Shown piece by piece: positions 1 to 8,883 of a DNA stretch of 64,000 nucleotides (position 1 is the first letter of the stretch; each line of letters opens with the position of its first letter). Source of the stretch: Bacteroidota bacterium (GTDB lineage: Bacteria; Bacteroidota; Ignavibacteria; Ignavibacteriales; Melioribacteraceae); the NCBI GenBank assembly GCA_018829205.1, contig JAHJUE010000005.1, forward strand, positions 173,265-237,264, read 5' to 3'. Under the pieces are notes generated by a model. It was not told the origin of the DNA. It worked only from the letters and a program-made list of their open reading frames with translations, and ran no database searches. A program made the position numbers and the translations under genes.

Positions 1-1112
1 AAATAGGTGAAGAATTAAAATTGAACGGTTTTAAAAAAGTACTTTTTCTTTATGGTAAAAACTCAATTTTTAATAACGGTGTATATGAAACTGTTACTAA
101 TTCTTTAAAGAATAATAATATTGATTCCGTAGAAGTAGGCGGAATTAAGCCAAACCCTGTTTTATCGAAAGTTTATGAAGTTATTGAAATATGCAAAAAA
201 GAAAAAATTGATGCGGTACTTGCAGTCGGCGGGGGAAGTGTAATCGACAGCGCGAAAGCAATTGCGGCGGGAGCCAGCTACGATGGGGATATTTGGGATG
301 CCTTTGAAGGGAAAGTCTCTTTAAATACATCGCTTCCTATTTTTACAGTGCTTACTCTTTCAGCAACTGGAAGTGAAATGAATGCGTTTGCGGTTATAAC
401 CAAGGAAAATGAAAAAAAGAAGTGGGCATTTACTGCCGGGGTTTCGTCATTTCCAAAAGTTTCAATAATTGATCCCTCTATACAGTCATCGCTCCCCATT
501 GAACAAACGACTCACGGAGCGGTTGATGCAATGTCTCATATTTTTGAATTATATTTCGACGGTACAGATAATACAGATATTGTTGATGAATATTCAGAGG
601 GTTTATTAAGAACTATAATTAAACATACAAGAATACTTTTAAATGATCATAAAAACTATGAGTCAAGAGCGCAATTGGTTTGGGCAGCTACTCTCGCATT
701 AAACGGTTCGAACGGCACTGGAAGAAAATGGGGAGATTGGGCTACACATAATATTGAACATTCAATCAGCGCTTATTATGATATTGCACATGGAGCGGGA
801 CTTGCGATAATGTTTCCAGCGTGGATGAAATATGTTTATAAAATTAAACCTGAAAAATTTGCGCGACTTGCTGAAAAAGTTTTTGCAATTACCGAAGGTA
901 CTGTTGAACAAAAAGCTTTATCCGGAATTGAAGCCGTTAAAAATTTCTATAAAGAAATAAATGAACCAACATCTTTGGCAGATATAAATATAACAGAAAA
1001 AGATATTCCGGAATTGGTTGAAAACGCTGCTCTTCAAGCTCCTTTAGGCAGATTAAAAAAATTAGTAAAGAATGATATTGAAAGTATATTCAAAATTGCG
1101 TTGATAAAATGA
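1..1112 (+). CDS. Iron-containing alcohol dehydrogenase, 5'-truncated
   Basis: Member of the iron-dependent alcohol dehydrogenase family (butanol dehydrogenase/YqhD type), which reduces aldehydes with NAD(P)H in the cytoplasm. The frame is open to the left edge: codons from nt 3 give I-G-E-E-L-K before the TTG at nt 21, which matches the conserved N-terminal strand of the family, so the real start lies outside the window and the TTG is not a start. Counting from that TTG codon, GGGS (70-73) is the nucleotide-binding turn, ATGSE is near 115-119, and D169, H173, H247 and H257 fit the four metal ligands. The substrate cannot be read from the sequence. It is unrelated to the lys operon that follows and is separated from it by a promoter-like gap. 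Confidence 0.9.
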   Translation, partial: IGEELKLNGFKKVLFLYGKNSIFNNGVYETVTNSLKNNNIDSVEVGGIKPNPVLSKVYEVIEICKKEKIDAVLAVGGGSVIDSAKAIAAGASYDGDIWDAFEGKVSLNTSLPIFTVLTLSATGSEMNAFAVITKENEKKKWAFTAGVSSFPKVSIIDPSIQSSLPIEQTTHGAVDAMSHIFELYFDGTDNTDIVDEYSEGLLRTIIKHTRILLNDHKNYESRAQLVWAATLALNGSNGTGRKWGDWATHNIEHSISAYYDIAHGAGLAIMFPAWMKYVYKIKPEKFARLAEKVFAITEGTVEQKALSGIEAVKNFYKEINEPTSLADINITEKDIPELVENAALQAPLGRLKKLVKNDIESIFKIALIK

Positions 1113-1149
1113 AATAATTTCCATTAATCGTTATAATTATTAAATTAAT

Positions 1150-1167
1150 TGTTGATTGCAATCAACA
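1150..1167. promoter_or_regulatory. 18-bp perfect palindrome, candidate lys operator
   Basis: TGTTGATTGCAATCAACA reads the same on both strands. It lies 56 bp before the lysW start codon. It covers the TTG of a Bacteroidetes-type promoter-like pair (TTG at 1152-1154, 20 nt, then TATGTTCG at 1175-1182). A bound dimeric regulator would block the promoter. No regulator gene is adjacent, so the partner is unknown. Confidence 0.5.
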
Positions 1168-1222
1168 TATTTCTTATGTTCGCAACATTTATTAGTTTAA
1201 CTAAAAATTTGGGAGTTTATTT

Positions 1223-1390
1223 ATGAAAGGCGAATGCCCTGTCTGTGCAGCAGAAATAGAATTGGGAAAAGATACCGTAGCTGGCGAGTTAGTTGAATGC
1301 CCGGATTGCGGAACTGAGCTTGAGGTTATTGAAATTGATCCCTTAACATTCACAGAAGCTCCGCAAGAAGAAGAAGACTGGGGAGAATAA
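1223..1390 (+). CDS. lysW: LysW amino-group carrier protein
   Basis: A 55-residue acidic carrier protein. In this pathway the gamma-carboxyl of its C-terminal glutamate is bonded to the alpha-amino group of 2-aminoadipate, and the intermediates stay attached until lysine is released. Two CxxC pairs (C5/C8 and C26/C29) form the zinc-ribbon core. The chain ends in E-D-W-G-E, the diagnostic LysW tail, with E55 as the attachment point. A GGGAG ribosome site precedes the ATG. The next gene starts at the base directly after its stop codon. The family match is clear despite the small size. Confidence 0.96.
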   Translation: MKGECPVCAAEIELGKDTVAGELVECPDCGTELEVIEIDPLTFTEAPQEEEDWGE

Positions 1391-2554
1391 GTGGTTCAGG
1401 TTCTTGACGCTACTTTAAGGGAAGGTGAACAAACCCCAGGTGTTTATTTTGATCGTCACATTAAATTGGCAGTCGCGAATTTATTAGATGAAATCGGAAT
1501 AGATATAATTGAAACCGGCCACCCGGCTGTAACAAACGAAATCTATCTTGCCGTTAAATCAATTGCTAAAAAAGGTTTTAATGCACGAATTGGTGCGCAT
1601 GCCAGATCAATAAAAAAAGACGTGGAATTAGCTTTGGAATGCGGTGTCGGTTTTCTTGGGATTTTTTATTGCGTTTCCGATGAAAGATTAAACGGCGTAT
1701 TCAAGAAAGATCTTTCCGAAGCGGTAAAACAAATTTCCGAAGTAATTAGTTTTGCGAAAAAAGAAAACCCTAATTTAATGATTCGTTATACACCCGAAGA
1801 TACGGTACGGTCAAAATTTGAGAATGTCATTTCCGCGGCAGTAGGAGCAATTGAAGCAGGCGCGGATATTATCAGCGTTGCAGATACTACAGGTTATATG
1901 GTTCCGGGTACAAAAAACAATATGTTTGATTATATATCAAACTTAAAATCAGAATTTGATAGAAGAGGACTAAAACCTAAAATAGCCGTACATTGTCATA
2001 ATGATAAAGGTATGGCATTAGCAAACGCAATTGAAGCATATAGAGCAGGCGCGGAAATAATTGACGCAACCGTTCTTGGATTGGGCGAAAGGGCCGGAAT
2101 AGTTGACCTAGCTCAATTGTTAATAGTGTTAAGCACTGATTTTAATGAAGGTCATTGGGATCTGAAAAAACTTCCTGAATTATATTCCTTGGTAAGCAAA
2201 CATTCCGGTTTTCCCATCCCGGCAAACTCTCCTATAATAGGAGCGAATGCTTTTACTCACTGCGCCGGAGTTCATACTCACGCAGCAGCGTTAAATCCTA
2301 TGCATTATGAAAGTTTAAATCCCGATATAGTTGGAAGAGAAAGACATTTCGCTCTTGACCATATGTCTGGTATCGCATCTTTAAAATATGCGCTAAAAGT
2401 TTTAGATATAGATGACCTTGACGAAGATGTTCAAAAAGAAGTTTTAGAAGAAGTTAAAAAAGTCGGCCAAAGAGGCAGGACAGTTGACCTTTCCGAACTA
2501 CCTCACATTGTTGAAAGCTGCAAACATCATAAGTTTATAAAGAAGATTGACTAA
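1391..2554 (+). CDS. Homocitrate synthase (LysW-type lysine pathway)
   Basis: Condenses 2-oxoglutarate and acetyl-CoA to homocitrate, the first step of the 2-aminoadipate route. It is a 387-residue HMGL/DRE-TIM enzyme. It shows D6-A-T-L-R10-E11 with Q14 at the first strand, the H201-C-H203-N204-D metal site and GLGERAG at 230-236. The GTG start abuts the lysW stop codon, and the DATLREGEQ strand begins only five residues later, so little N-terminal extension is possible. A NifV/isopropylmalate-synthase relative is the alternative. The lysW/X/Y/Z/J context makes homocitrate synthase much more likely. Confidence 0.9.
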   Translation: MVQVLDATLREGEQTPGVYFDRHIKLAVANLLDEIGIDIIETGHPAVTNEIYLAVKSIAKKGFNARIGAHARSIKKDVELALECGVGFLGIFYCVSDERLNGVFKKDLSEAVKQISEVISFAKKENPNLMIRYTPEDTVRSKFENVISAAVGAIEAGADIISVADTTGYMVPGTKNNMFDYISNLKSEFDRRGLKPKIAVHCHNDKGMALANAIEAYRAGAEIIDATVLGLGERAGIVDLAQLLIVLSTDFNEGHWDLKKLPELYSLVSKHSGFPIPANSPIIGANAFTHCAGVHTHAAALNPMHYESLNPDIVGRERHFALDHMSGIASLKYALKVLDIDDLDEDVQKEVLEEVKKVGQRGRTVDLSELPHIVESCKHHKFIKKID

Positions 2555-2616
2555 TTAGTCAGTCTCCCTCGCATTTTATTTTTATTACATATAAACTAAT
2601 AACGGGAGCATTAAAA

Positions 2617-3471
2617 ATGAAAATCGGTTTGTTACATTCGCTTATAAGAAAAGATGAAAAATTTCTCATCGATGAGTTCAAAAAAAGAAAAAATGTTGAA
2701 CTTGTATTGATTGATGACCGAAAGCTCTCGTTTAATATCGGTAAAGATAATTTTGATATTGACGTTCTTGTTGAAAGAAGTATAAATCACTCCCGCGCGC
2801 TACATTCAATTGTACTTTATGAAAGCGCCGGAGTTAAGTGCGTTAATAATTCTAAAGTCGCAACAATCTGCGGCGATAAATTATTAACATCAATTGCGTT
2901 AAATGACTATAAAGTTCCTCAGCCTGAAGTAAGAGTTGCGTTTACAGAGGAATCAGCGATTGATACTATTGAAGAAATGGGTTATCCGGTTGTGTTAAAA
3001 CCAGCCGTCGGATCATGGGGAAGACTTCTTTCAAAAATTAATGATCGTGACGCCGCCGAATCAATTCTTGAACATAAAACAATTTTAGGCTCTTATCATC
3101 ACTCTATTTTTTATATTCAAAAGTATGTTGAAAAAAAAGGAAAAGATATAAGAAGTTTTGTTGTCGGTGATAAATGTATTGCCGCAATTTATAGAACATC
3201 GCCCCATTGGATTACAAATACTGCGCGCGGCGGTGTAGCAACAAATTGTGAAGTTACCGAAGAACTGGCTGAAATTTCCGTGAACGCGGCGAAAGCTGTC
3301 GGTGGAGGTGTTGTAGCAATTGATGTTTTCGAAACTGAAAACGGTTATGAAGTTAATGAGGTGAATTATACAATGGAATTTAAAAACAGCATTTCAACAA
3401 CCGGTGTAAACATACCTGAACATATTGTAGACTATGTAATAAAAGTGGGCAGAGGAGAGGTAAATGAGTAA
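2617..3471 (+). CDS. lysX: LysX, alpha-aminoadipate-LysW ligase
   Basis: ATP-grasp ligase of the RimK-like family that joins the amino group of 2-aminoadipate to the C-terminal glutamate of LysW. The 284-residue length is usual for the family. The ATP-grasp core shows K128 in the P-V-V-L-K-P strand, a glycine-rich GSWGR loop (132-136), an ITNTARGG segment, and a late E-V-N-E-V-N metal-binding strand near the C terminus. It overlaps lysY by 8 bp, which points to coupled translation. ArgX, the glutamate/ornithine homologue, is the main alternative. Homocitrate synthase upstream favours LysX. Confidence 0.92.
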   Translation: MKIGLLHSLIRKDEKFLIDEFKKRKNVELVLIDDRKLSFNIGKDNFDIDVLVERSINHSRALHSIVLYESAGVKCVNNSKVATICGDKLLTSIALNDYKVPQPEVRVAFTEESAIDTIEEMGYPVVLKPAVGSWGRLLSKINDRDAAESILEHKTILGSYHHSIFYIQKYVEKKGKDIRSFVVGDKCIAAIYRTSPHWITNTARGGVATNCEVTEELAEISVNAAKAVGGGVVAIDVFETENGYEVNEVNYTMEFKNSISTTGVNIPEHIVDYVIKVGRGEVNE

Positions 3472-4510
3472 AATTAAAGTATCAATAGCGGGCGGCTCCG
3501 GCTACGCCGGCGGTGAGCTTATTCGGTTATTGCTGTATCACCCAAATGCGGAAATTAAACAGGTAACTTCCGAAAGTTATATGGGCAAATATATTTATAA
3601 AGCTCACCCAAATTTAAGAAAAGCTACCAACATTAAATTTTCTTCTCTGTCGGAATTGGAAGAATGTGATTTATTGTTTCTCGGACTTCCGCACGGCAGT
3701 TCCATGAAAAGTATTGAGAAGTATAAAAAACTTGCAAAAAAAATAATTGATTTAAGCGGAGACTTCCGGTTAAACAATAAAGATGAATTTGAAAAGTGGT
3801 ACGGTCATAAACATGAAAACCCCGATTACTTATCTAAATTTGTTTACGGAATTCCGGAACTTTATCGTGAACAAATGAAAAATGCTCAATATATATCAAG
3901 CGCGGGATGCAACGCTACGGCTTCAATATTAGGACTTTACCCGCTATTTAAAAATAATTTGATTGAAGAAGATAAAACTGTAATTGAAGTTAAAGTCGGT
4001 TCCAGCGAAGCGGGGAACAAGGTAAATGCCGGTTCGCATCATCCCGAAAGAAGCGGTTCAGTACGTTCTTATATGCCTACACAGCACAGGCATACCGCCG
4101 AAATACTGCAGGAATTAAGTTTTGGCAAAAAATTAAATATTCATTTCTCAGGAACATCTATTGATATGGTGCGAGGAGTTCTTGCTACCTGTCATGTTTT
4201 TCTGAAAGACAATTTGGAAGAAAAAGATATTTGGAAAATTTACCGCGACGCTTATAACAATGAACCGTTTATAAGAATAGTGAAAGAAAGGGACGGCATT
4301 TACCGATATCCAGAACCAAAATTATTAATAGGAACAAATTATTGTGATATCGGTTTTGAAAAAGATCCGTTTTCAAATAGACTGGTTGTAATAAGTTCTA
4401 TCGATAATCTTATGAAAGGGGCAGCCGGACAGGCATTACAAGCATTTAATATAATGAACGGATTTGAAGAAACTCTTGGATTGGAATTTCCGGGACTTCA
4501 TCCAATTTAA
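3464..4510 (+). CDS. lysY: LysY, LysW-aminoadipate-6-phosphate reductase
   Basis: NADPH-dependent reductase of the ArgC/LysY family that converts the LysW-bound aminoadipyl 6-phosphate to the semialdehyde. The N-terminal GGSGYAGGE (10-18) is the dinucleotide-binding loop. S-A-G-C-N-A-T holds the catalytic C149, and a histidine in HRHTAE further on matches the second catalytic residue. The 348-residue length fits the family. The start lies inside the end of lysX. In the pathway it acts after LysZ and before LysJ, although its gene comes before theirs. Confidence 0.93.
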   Translation: MSKIKVSIAGGSGYAGGELIRLLLYHPNAEIKQVTSESYMGKYIYKAHPNLRKATNIKFSSLSELEECDLLFLGLPHGSSMKSIEKYKKLAKKIIDLSGDFRLNNKDEFEKWYGHKHENPDYLSKFVYGIPELYREQMKNAQYISSAGCNATASILGLYPLFKNNLIEEDKTVIEVKVGSSEAGNKVNAGSHHPERSGSVRSYMPTQHRHTAEILQELSFGKKLNIHFSGTSIDMVRGVLATCHVFLKDNLEEKDIWKIYRDAYNNEPFIRIVKERDGIYRYPEPKLLIGTNYCDIGFEKDPFSNRLVVISSIDNLMKGAAGQALQAFNIMNGFEETLGLEFPGLHPI

Positions 4511-4563
4511 TACATAGCCTACGCAAACATTGCGGAAAATATAATGTCAAAAAAGAGAAAAAA

Positions 4564-5208
4564 ATGTGCAGACTACTTTATATAAATTCAAAATCAGAAT
4601 TTGATATTTCGGAATACTTAAAAAAGTTTGCTGAGATTTCAAAGAATAGCAAGGAATTTCAAGGTCACGGCTGGGGTTTTGCTTATATCGAAAACGGTGA
4701 ATGGAAATATTATAAGAATATAAATCCAATTTGGGAAGATGATATTTCCAAATTCGGGAAAACTAAAAGACTTATTGCCCACGCGAGAAGCGCGTTTAAG
4801 GATAAGGATATTGTTGTAGAAAACAATATGCCTTTTTATGATGATAATTATGTGTTTGTTTTTAACGGTGAATTAAGCGGAGTAAAAATAAAAGAAGAAG
4901 GAAGAATCGGAGCTGAAAAGATTTTTAATTTTATAAAAAGATTTGATAATAATGATATTGAAACCGCATTAATAAAAGGTGTAAGTGTTATTAAAAAACG
5001 CTCGTCATATATTAGAGCAATGAATATAATAATTGCAGACAAAGAAAAAGCTTTTGTCGCTTCCAATTTTAGTGAAGATCCCGATTACTTCACCATGTAC
5101 TGCAAAAAATCTGATGATCAAATAATTGTATGTTCTGAAAATTTTCCGGGAGAAATTGAATCGGACGGCTGGACAAAAATTAAAAATAATTCTATAGGTG
5201 TTTACTAA
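4564..5208 (+). CDS. Class II glutamine amidotransferase-like hydrolase in lys operon
   Basis: A 214-residue Ntn-hydrolase of the class II glutamine amidotransferase (GATase_6/YafJ) family. C2 becomes the N-terminal nucleophile after removal of the initiator Met. Other glutaminase-site elements are visible: GHGWGF (34-39), H-A-R75-S, E-N-N-M-P-F (87-91) and F-N101-G102-E. There is no synthase or transferase domain. It sits inside the lysine operon: its stop codon overlaps the lysZ start by one base and the gap after lysY is 53 bp. Its role is unknown. Because LysW-lysine is itself a gamma-glutamyl amide and no LysK is seen, it might act as the releasing hydrolase. That is inference only. Confidence 0.85.
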   Translation: MCRLLYINSKSEFDISEYLKKFAEISKNSKEFQGHGWGFAYIENGEWKYYKNINPIWEDDISKFGKTKRLIAHARSAFKDKDIVVENNMPFYDDNYVFVFNGELSGVKIKEEGRIGAEKIFNFIKRFDNNDIETALIKGVSVIKKRSSYIRAMNIIIADKEKAFVASNFSEDPDYFTMYCKKSDDQIIVCSENFPGEIESDGWTKIKNNSIGVY

Positions 5209-5999
5209 TGATAATAGTAAAAATAGGCGGCGGCGCGGGAATCAATGTTGAAGGGGCGATTTCCGATTTAGCGGAATTAAAAGAGAAATTTATTATTATT
5301 CACGGAGCGAATGCATTAAGAGATCAGCTAGCAGAAGATCTTGGTTCTCCTAAAAAAACAGTTACTTCAGTATCAGGCTATTCGAGCGTTTTAACCGATG
5401 AAAAAGCCCTTGATATTATGATGATGGCTTATGCCGGATTAAAAAACAAACGTATTGTTGAACTTTGTCAGCAGAAAGGTATAAATGCCGTAGGTCTTTC
5501 CGGAATTGACGGCAAGGTTATTCAATCAAAAAGAAACAAAGGAATACGAGTACGTGAAAACGGAAAATTAATGCTTTTAAAAGATTTTTCAGGAAAGGCT
5601 TTTAGTATTAATAAAGAACTATTAGATTTATTGTTGAAAAATAATTATACACCGGTTTTATGCGTACCGACTATAGATGAAAATAATATTGCCACTAATT
5701 CTGAAAACGATGATATAGTCGCTCTGCTTCAAAATGAATTTAAAGCTGAAAAAATAATTCAACTAATTGAGGCTCCCGGATTTCTTGAGGACAAGAATAA
5801 ACCTGATTCTTTAGTTAAAGAAATGTCGCAGAACGAATTGGAAAAAAGAGAAAATGAAGTTGAAGGCAGAATGAAAAGAAAGATTCTTGCTTTACGAAAA
5901 TTATTTGAGGGCGGCAATACTACGGTTATTATTTCAGACGGCAGAACAGCGAATCCAATTAATGATGCACTTAACGGAAAAGGGACAACAATAAAATGA
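5208..5999 (+). CDS. lysZ: LysZ, LysW-aminoadipate 6-kinase
   Basis: Amino-acid kinase-family enzyme (263 residues, ArgB-like fold) that phosphorylates the side-chain carboxylate of LysW-bound 2-aminoadipate using ATP. The N-terminal K-I-G-G-G-A-G (4-10) is the phosphate loop, I-I-H-G-A-N follows near residue 32, and V-G-L-S-G-I-D near 105 and N-x-D-D near 173 match conserved parts of acetylglutamate-kinase-type proteins. Its ATG uses the last A of the preceding stop codon, and its own end overlaps lysJ by 4 bp (ATGA), so translation is probably coupled. Confidence 0.92.
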   Translation: MIIVKIGGGAGINVEGAISDLAELKEKFIIIHGANALRDQLAEDLGSPKKTVTSVSGYSSVLTDEKALDIMMMAYAGLKNKRIVELCQQKGINAVGLSGIDGKVIQSKRNKGIRVRENGKLMLLKDFSGKAFSINKELLDLLLKNNYTPVLCVPTIDENNIATNSENDDIVALLQNEFKAEKIIQLIEAPGFLEDKNKPDSLVKEMSQNELEKRENEVEGRMKRKILALRKLFEGGNTTVIISDGRTANPINDALNGKGTTIK

Positions 6000-7153
6000 C
6001 AAACTACAAAGAACTTCAGCAGAAATATGAATTTGATGTATTTCCCAAAAGAGATTTATGCATTGTAAAAGGAAAAGGCGCCAGGCTTTGGGATGATGAA
6101 GGAAACGAATACATTGATTTCGCTTCGGGAATAAGTGTTGCTAATATTGGGCATTCAAATGAAAAAGTTGTTGAAGCATTAATAAATCAGGCCGAAACAT
6201 TAATTACTTGTCCGGGTACATTTTATAATGACAAGAAAGCTTTGCTGCTTGAAAAATTAGTAGGGCTCGCGCCTGAAAATTTAACAAAAGCTTACCTAAG
6301 TAATTCGGGTACAGAAGCAATAGAATCTGCGATTAAGTTCGCAAGATTCACTACAAAAAAAACAGATTTTATTTCAGCTATGAAAGGATTTCACGGTAGG
6401 ACTTTAGGCGCTTTGAGCGCAACTTATAAAAAAGAGTACCGCGAAGATTTTGAGCCGCTTGTACCGGGATTCTCTTTTGTGCCGTATAATAATTTCGAAA
6501 AATTAAAAGAAGCCGTTACTGAAAAAACAGCAGGAATTATTTTAGAACCTGTTCAGGGTGAAGGCGGAATTAATATCGCGGATAAAGAATATATGCAGAA
6601 TGTTCAAAAACTCTGTAATGAAAATAATATCATGTTTATTGTTGATGAGATTCAAACCGCGTTTTGCAGGACAGGTAAAATGTTCGCTTCGGAACATTTT
6701 GATTTGGCTCCCGATATGATTACAGTCGCAAAATCAATAGCAGGCGGAATACCAATGGGCGCGGTGCTTTGCAGCGACACGGTTGCTGTACCGACAGGCG
6801 GAAAACACGGAACAACTTTCGGCGGAAATCCTCTTGTATGCGCTGCTTCTATTGCGGCAATTGATTTTATGGTTGAAAATGATTTATGCGGACAATCAGT
6901 TGATAAAGGGAATTATTTTGTTGGTAAATTAAAACAGTATGAACTTAGTAAAGTTAGAGAGATTAGAAATTTAGGTTTAATGGTAGGAATTGAATTAAAA
7001 GAAAAAGTTCAGACACTATTAGTAGAATTAATGCAGAATAAAATTATTGCGCTTCCGGCTGGAACAACAGTATTGCGTTTACTACCGCCGCTGGTAATTT
7101 CATATGAGGATTTGGATATTGTTGCGGGTAAACTTGTTGAATTATTAAAATAA
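5996..7153 (+). CDS. lysJ: LysJ, LysW-lysine aminotransferase
   Basis: Class III pyridoxal-phosphate aminotransferase (385 residues) that aminates LysW-bound aminoadipate semialdehyde with glutamate, giving LysW-lysine. Visible features are N-S-G-T-E-A (103-108) for phosphate binding, F-H-G-R-T (132-136), D217-E-I-Q and the Schiff-base lysine K246 in V-A-K-S-I-A-G-G. The homologues ArgD and GabT share these motifs, and the operon gives the assignment. It is the last gene of the operon and is followed within 10 bp by a terminator. Dual use for arginine synthesis is possible. Confidence 0.91.
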   Translation: MTNYKELQQKYEFDVFPKRDLCIVKGKGARLWDDEGNEYIDFASGISVANIGHSNEKVVEALINQAETLITCPGTFYNDKKALLLEKLVGLAPENLTKAYLSNSGTEAIESAIKFARFTTKKTDFISAMKGFHGRTLGALSATYKKEYREDFEPLVPGFSFVPYNNFEKLKEAVTEKTAGIILEPVQGEGGINIADKEYMQNVQKLCNENNIMFIVDEIQTAFCRTGKMFASEHFDLAPDMITVAKSIAGGIPMGAVLCSDTVAVPTGGKHGTTFGGNPLVCAASIAAIDFMVENDLCGQSVDKGNYFVGKLKQYELSKVREIRNLGLMVGIELKEKVQTLLVELMQNKIIALPAGTTVLRLLPPLVISYEDLDIVAGKLVELLK

Positions 7154-7160
7154 AATTATT

Positions 7161-7187
7161 CCCCTATATGAAATAAACATATAGGGG
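7161..7187. terminator. Terminator after lysJ
   Basis: Perfect 10-bp stem (CCCCTATATG / CATATAGGGG) with a 7-nt loop, followed on the plus strand by a T-rich run (7191-7200). It lies between the convergent lysJ and GNAT-nitrilase genes and marks the end of the lysine operon. Confidence 0.9.
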
Positions 7188-7192
7188 ATGTT

Positions 7193-8728
7193 TTATTTTT
7201 TCAGAATAACTTCGTAAAGATCGGATCTTCTGTCATTCCAGTTTAATGTTGTTCCGCTTTTCCTATGACGTTTCAACACTTCTAGATCAACATCGTGTAT
7301 AACAACAGTCTCAACATTGGGCGTACATTCGGCGGCAATCCCGTCTCTTGCAAAATTAAAATCAGACGGTGTAAAAATTCCTGACTGGGCGTATTGGATA
7401 TCCATATTTTCTACTTGAGGTAAATTTCCCACGGTACCGGCCATTGCAAGATAAACCTGATTTTCAATACATCTTGCTTGCGCGCAATAACGCACTCTTA
7501 AATATCCCTTTCTTTCGTCGGTGCAGAATGGCACAAAAATAATTTGAGCGCCTTTTTCAACAGCTATTCGGCTTAATTCAGGGAACTCGCAATCATAACA
7601 AATCTGAATGTTTATTTTACCTACGTCGGTGTCAAATACTTCAACTTTATTGCCAGGTTCTACTCCCCACCATTTTCTTTCATTCGGTGTTATGTGCAAT
7701 TTGTATTGTTTCCCGATTTCACCGTTTCTTTTGAAAAGATACGATACGTTATATAAGTGGTCATCTTCATTAATAAAATGAGAACCGCCTATAATATTAA
7801 TATTATAAGTTACGGCAAGATTTGAAAATAATTCCAAATATTGATCGGTATAATTTGCTAATTCACGCGCTGCTAAACCTGGTCTTTTATTATCAATAAA
7901 AGAAAGAAGCTGCGTAGTCAGTAATTCGGGAAACAACACAAAATCACTTTTGTAACCCGAAGCGACATCAACAAAATAAGTACATTGTGCGCCGAATTCA
8001 TCGAAGTTATTAATTTTTCTCATTCTGTACTGAACAGTACAAATTCTAACCGGACGAGATACATGCCATCTTTTATGAGGATGCGGATTATAATTAATAT
8101 TAGCCCACTCCAATAAAGTAGCATAACCTTTTGATTCCTTATCGGAGTTCATATAACTAGGCATTAATCTTTTAAGTACAAAATCATTAGCGTATTGTGT
8201 AGTTAATACAGGATCATATATAGATTTTAATCTAACTTTTTCGATATACTCGGCGGCTGTCATTTCATTCTGATATTCTAAATAGCCGGGAATTCTTCCG
8301 CCAATGACAATTCTCATTAAGTTTAAATCCACCGCAAGTTTTTTCCTTGCATCATATAACCTTCGTGCTAATTTCATACCTCTGTATTTAGGATCAACCA
8401 TTATTTCAATTCCGTATAATGTATCGCCGTCAAGATTATGATTTGTTATCAGTCCCTTATTGCTGACATCTTTCCAATTATGCTCGTCTCCGTAAATATC
8501 AAAGTCCACAATTAAACTTGAAGAAGAAGCTATTAATTTACCGTTATATTCAATACATAATTGTCCTTCGGGAAAAATATTTAATTGGCTTTCGATTTGA
8601 TCCATAGTCCAGGTCAACATTCCGGGAAAACATTTTAATTGAAGTGAGACAAGATTTTTATAATCTTCAATTTTTAACGGACGCAGAATAATTTTTTTCT
8701 GAAACCGATCAAGATTTTTTATGGACAT
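7193..8728 (-). CDS. GNAT acetyltransferase-nitrilase fusion
   Basis: A 511-residue two-domain protein. Residues about 12-190 form a GNAT N-acyltransferase domain with an acyl-CoA loop-like [11 protein letters not shown] (113-123). Residues about 225-505 form a carbon-nitrogen hydrolase domain with the complete catalytic triad: E268 (F-P-E-L-L), K343 (K-L-H-I-T-P) and C377 (I-C-Y-D-C-E-F-P-E). The nitrilase superfamily hydrolyses non-peptide C-N bonds. This fused architecture recurs across bacteria, but the substrate is not evident. It is transcribed alone, opposite to the methyltransferase gene at 8884. No signal peptide is seen, so it should be cytoplasmic. Confidence 0.9.
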   Translation of the reverse strand: MSIKNLDRFQKKIILRPLKIEDYKNLVSLQLKCFPGMLTWTMDQIESQLNIFPEGQLCIEYNGKLIASSSSLIVDFDIYGDEHNWKDVSNKGLITNHNLDGDTLYGIEIMVDPKYRGMKLARRLYDARKKLAVDLNLMRIVIGGRIPGYLEYQNEMTAAEYIEKVRLKSIYDPVLTTQYANDFVLKRLMPSYMNSDKESKGYATLLEWANINYNPHPHKRWHVSRPVRICTVQYRMRKINNFDEFGAQCTYFVDVASGYKSDFVLFPELLTTQLLSFIDNKRPGLAARELANYTDQYLELFSNLAVTYNINIIGGSHFINEDDHLYNVSYLFKRNGEIGKQYKLHITPNERKWWGVEPGNKVEVFDTDVGKINIQICYDCEFPELSRIAVEKGAQIIFVPFCTDERKGYLRVRYCAQARCIENQVYLAMAGTVGNLPQVENMDIQYAQSGIFTPSDFNFARDGIAAECTPNVETVVIHDVDLEVLKRHRKSGTTLNWNDRRSDLYEVILKK

Positions 8729-8883
8729 GTTTGGCCTTTCATTTATTAATCATTTTGTTTTGACAATTTTAAATAAATATACATAAAAATATAGTGACTT
8801 CTAAACAGTATGGAATGTTTGGATTTTAGCATATCTTTATAATTCAAATAAATAAATTATCAATTCAATAAAAATATAAAATT

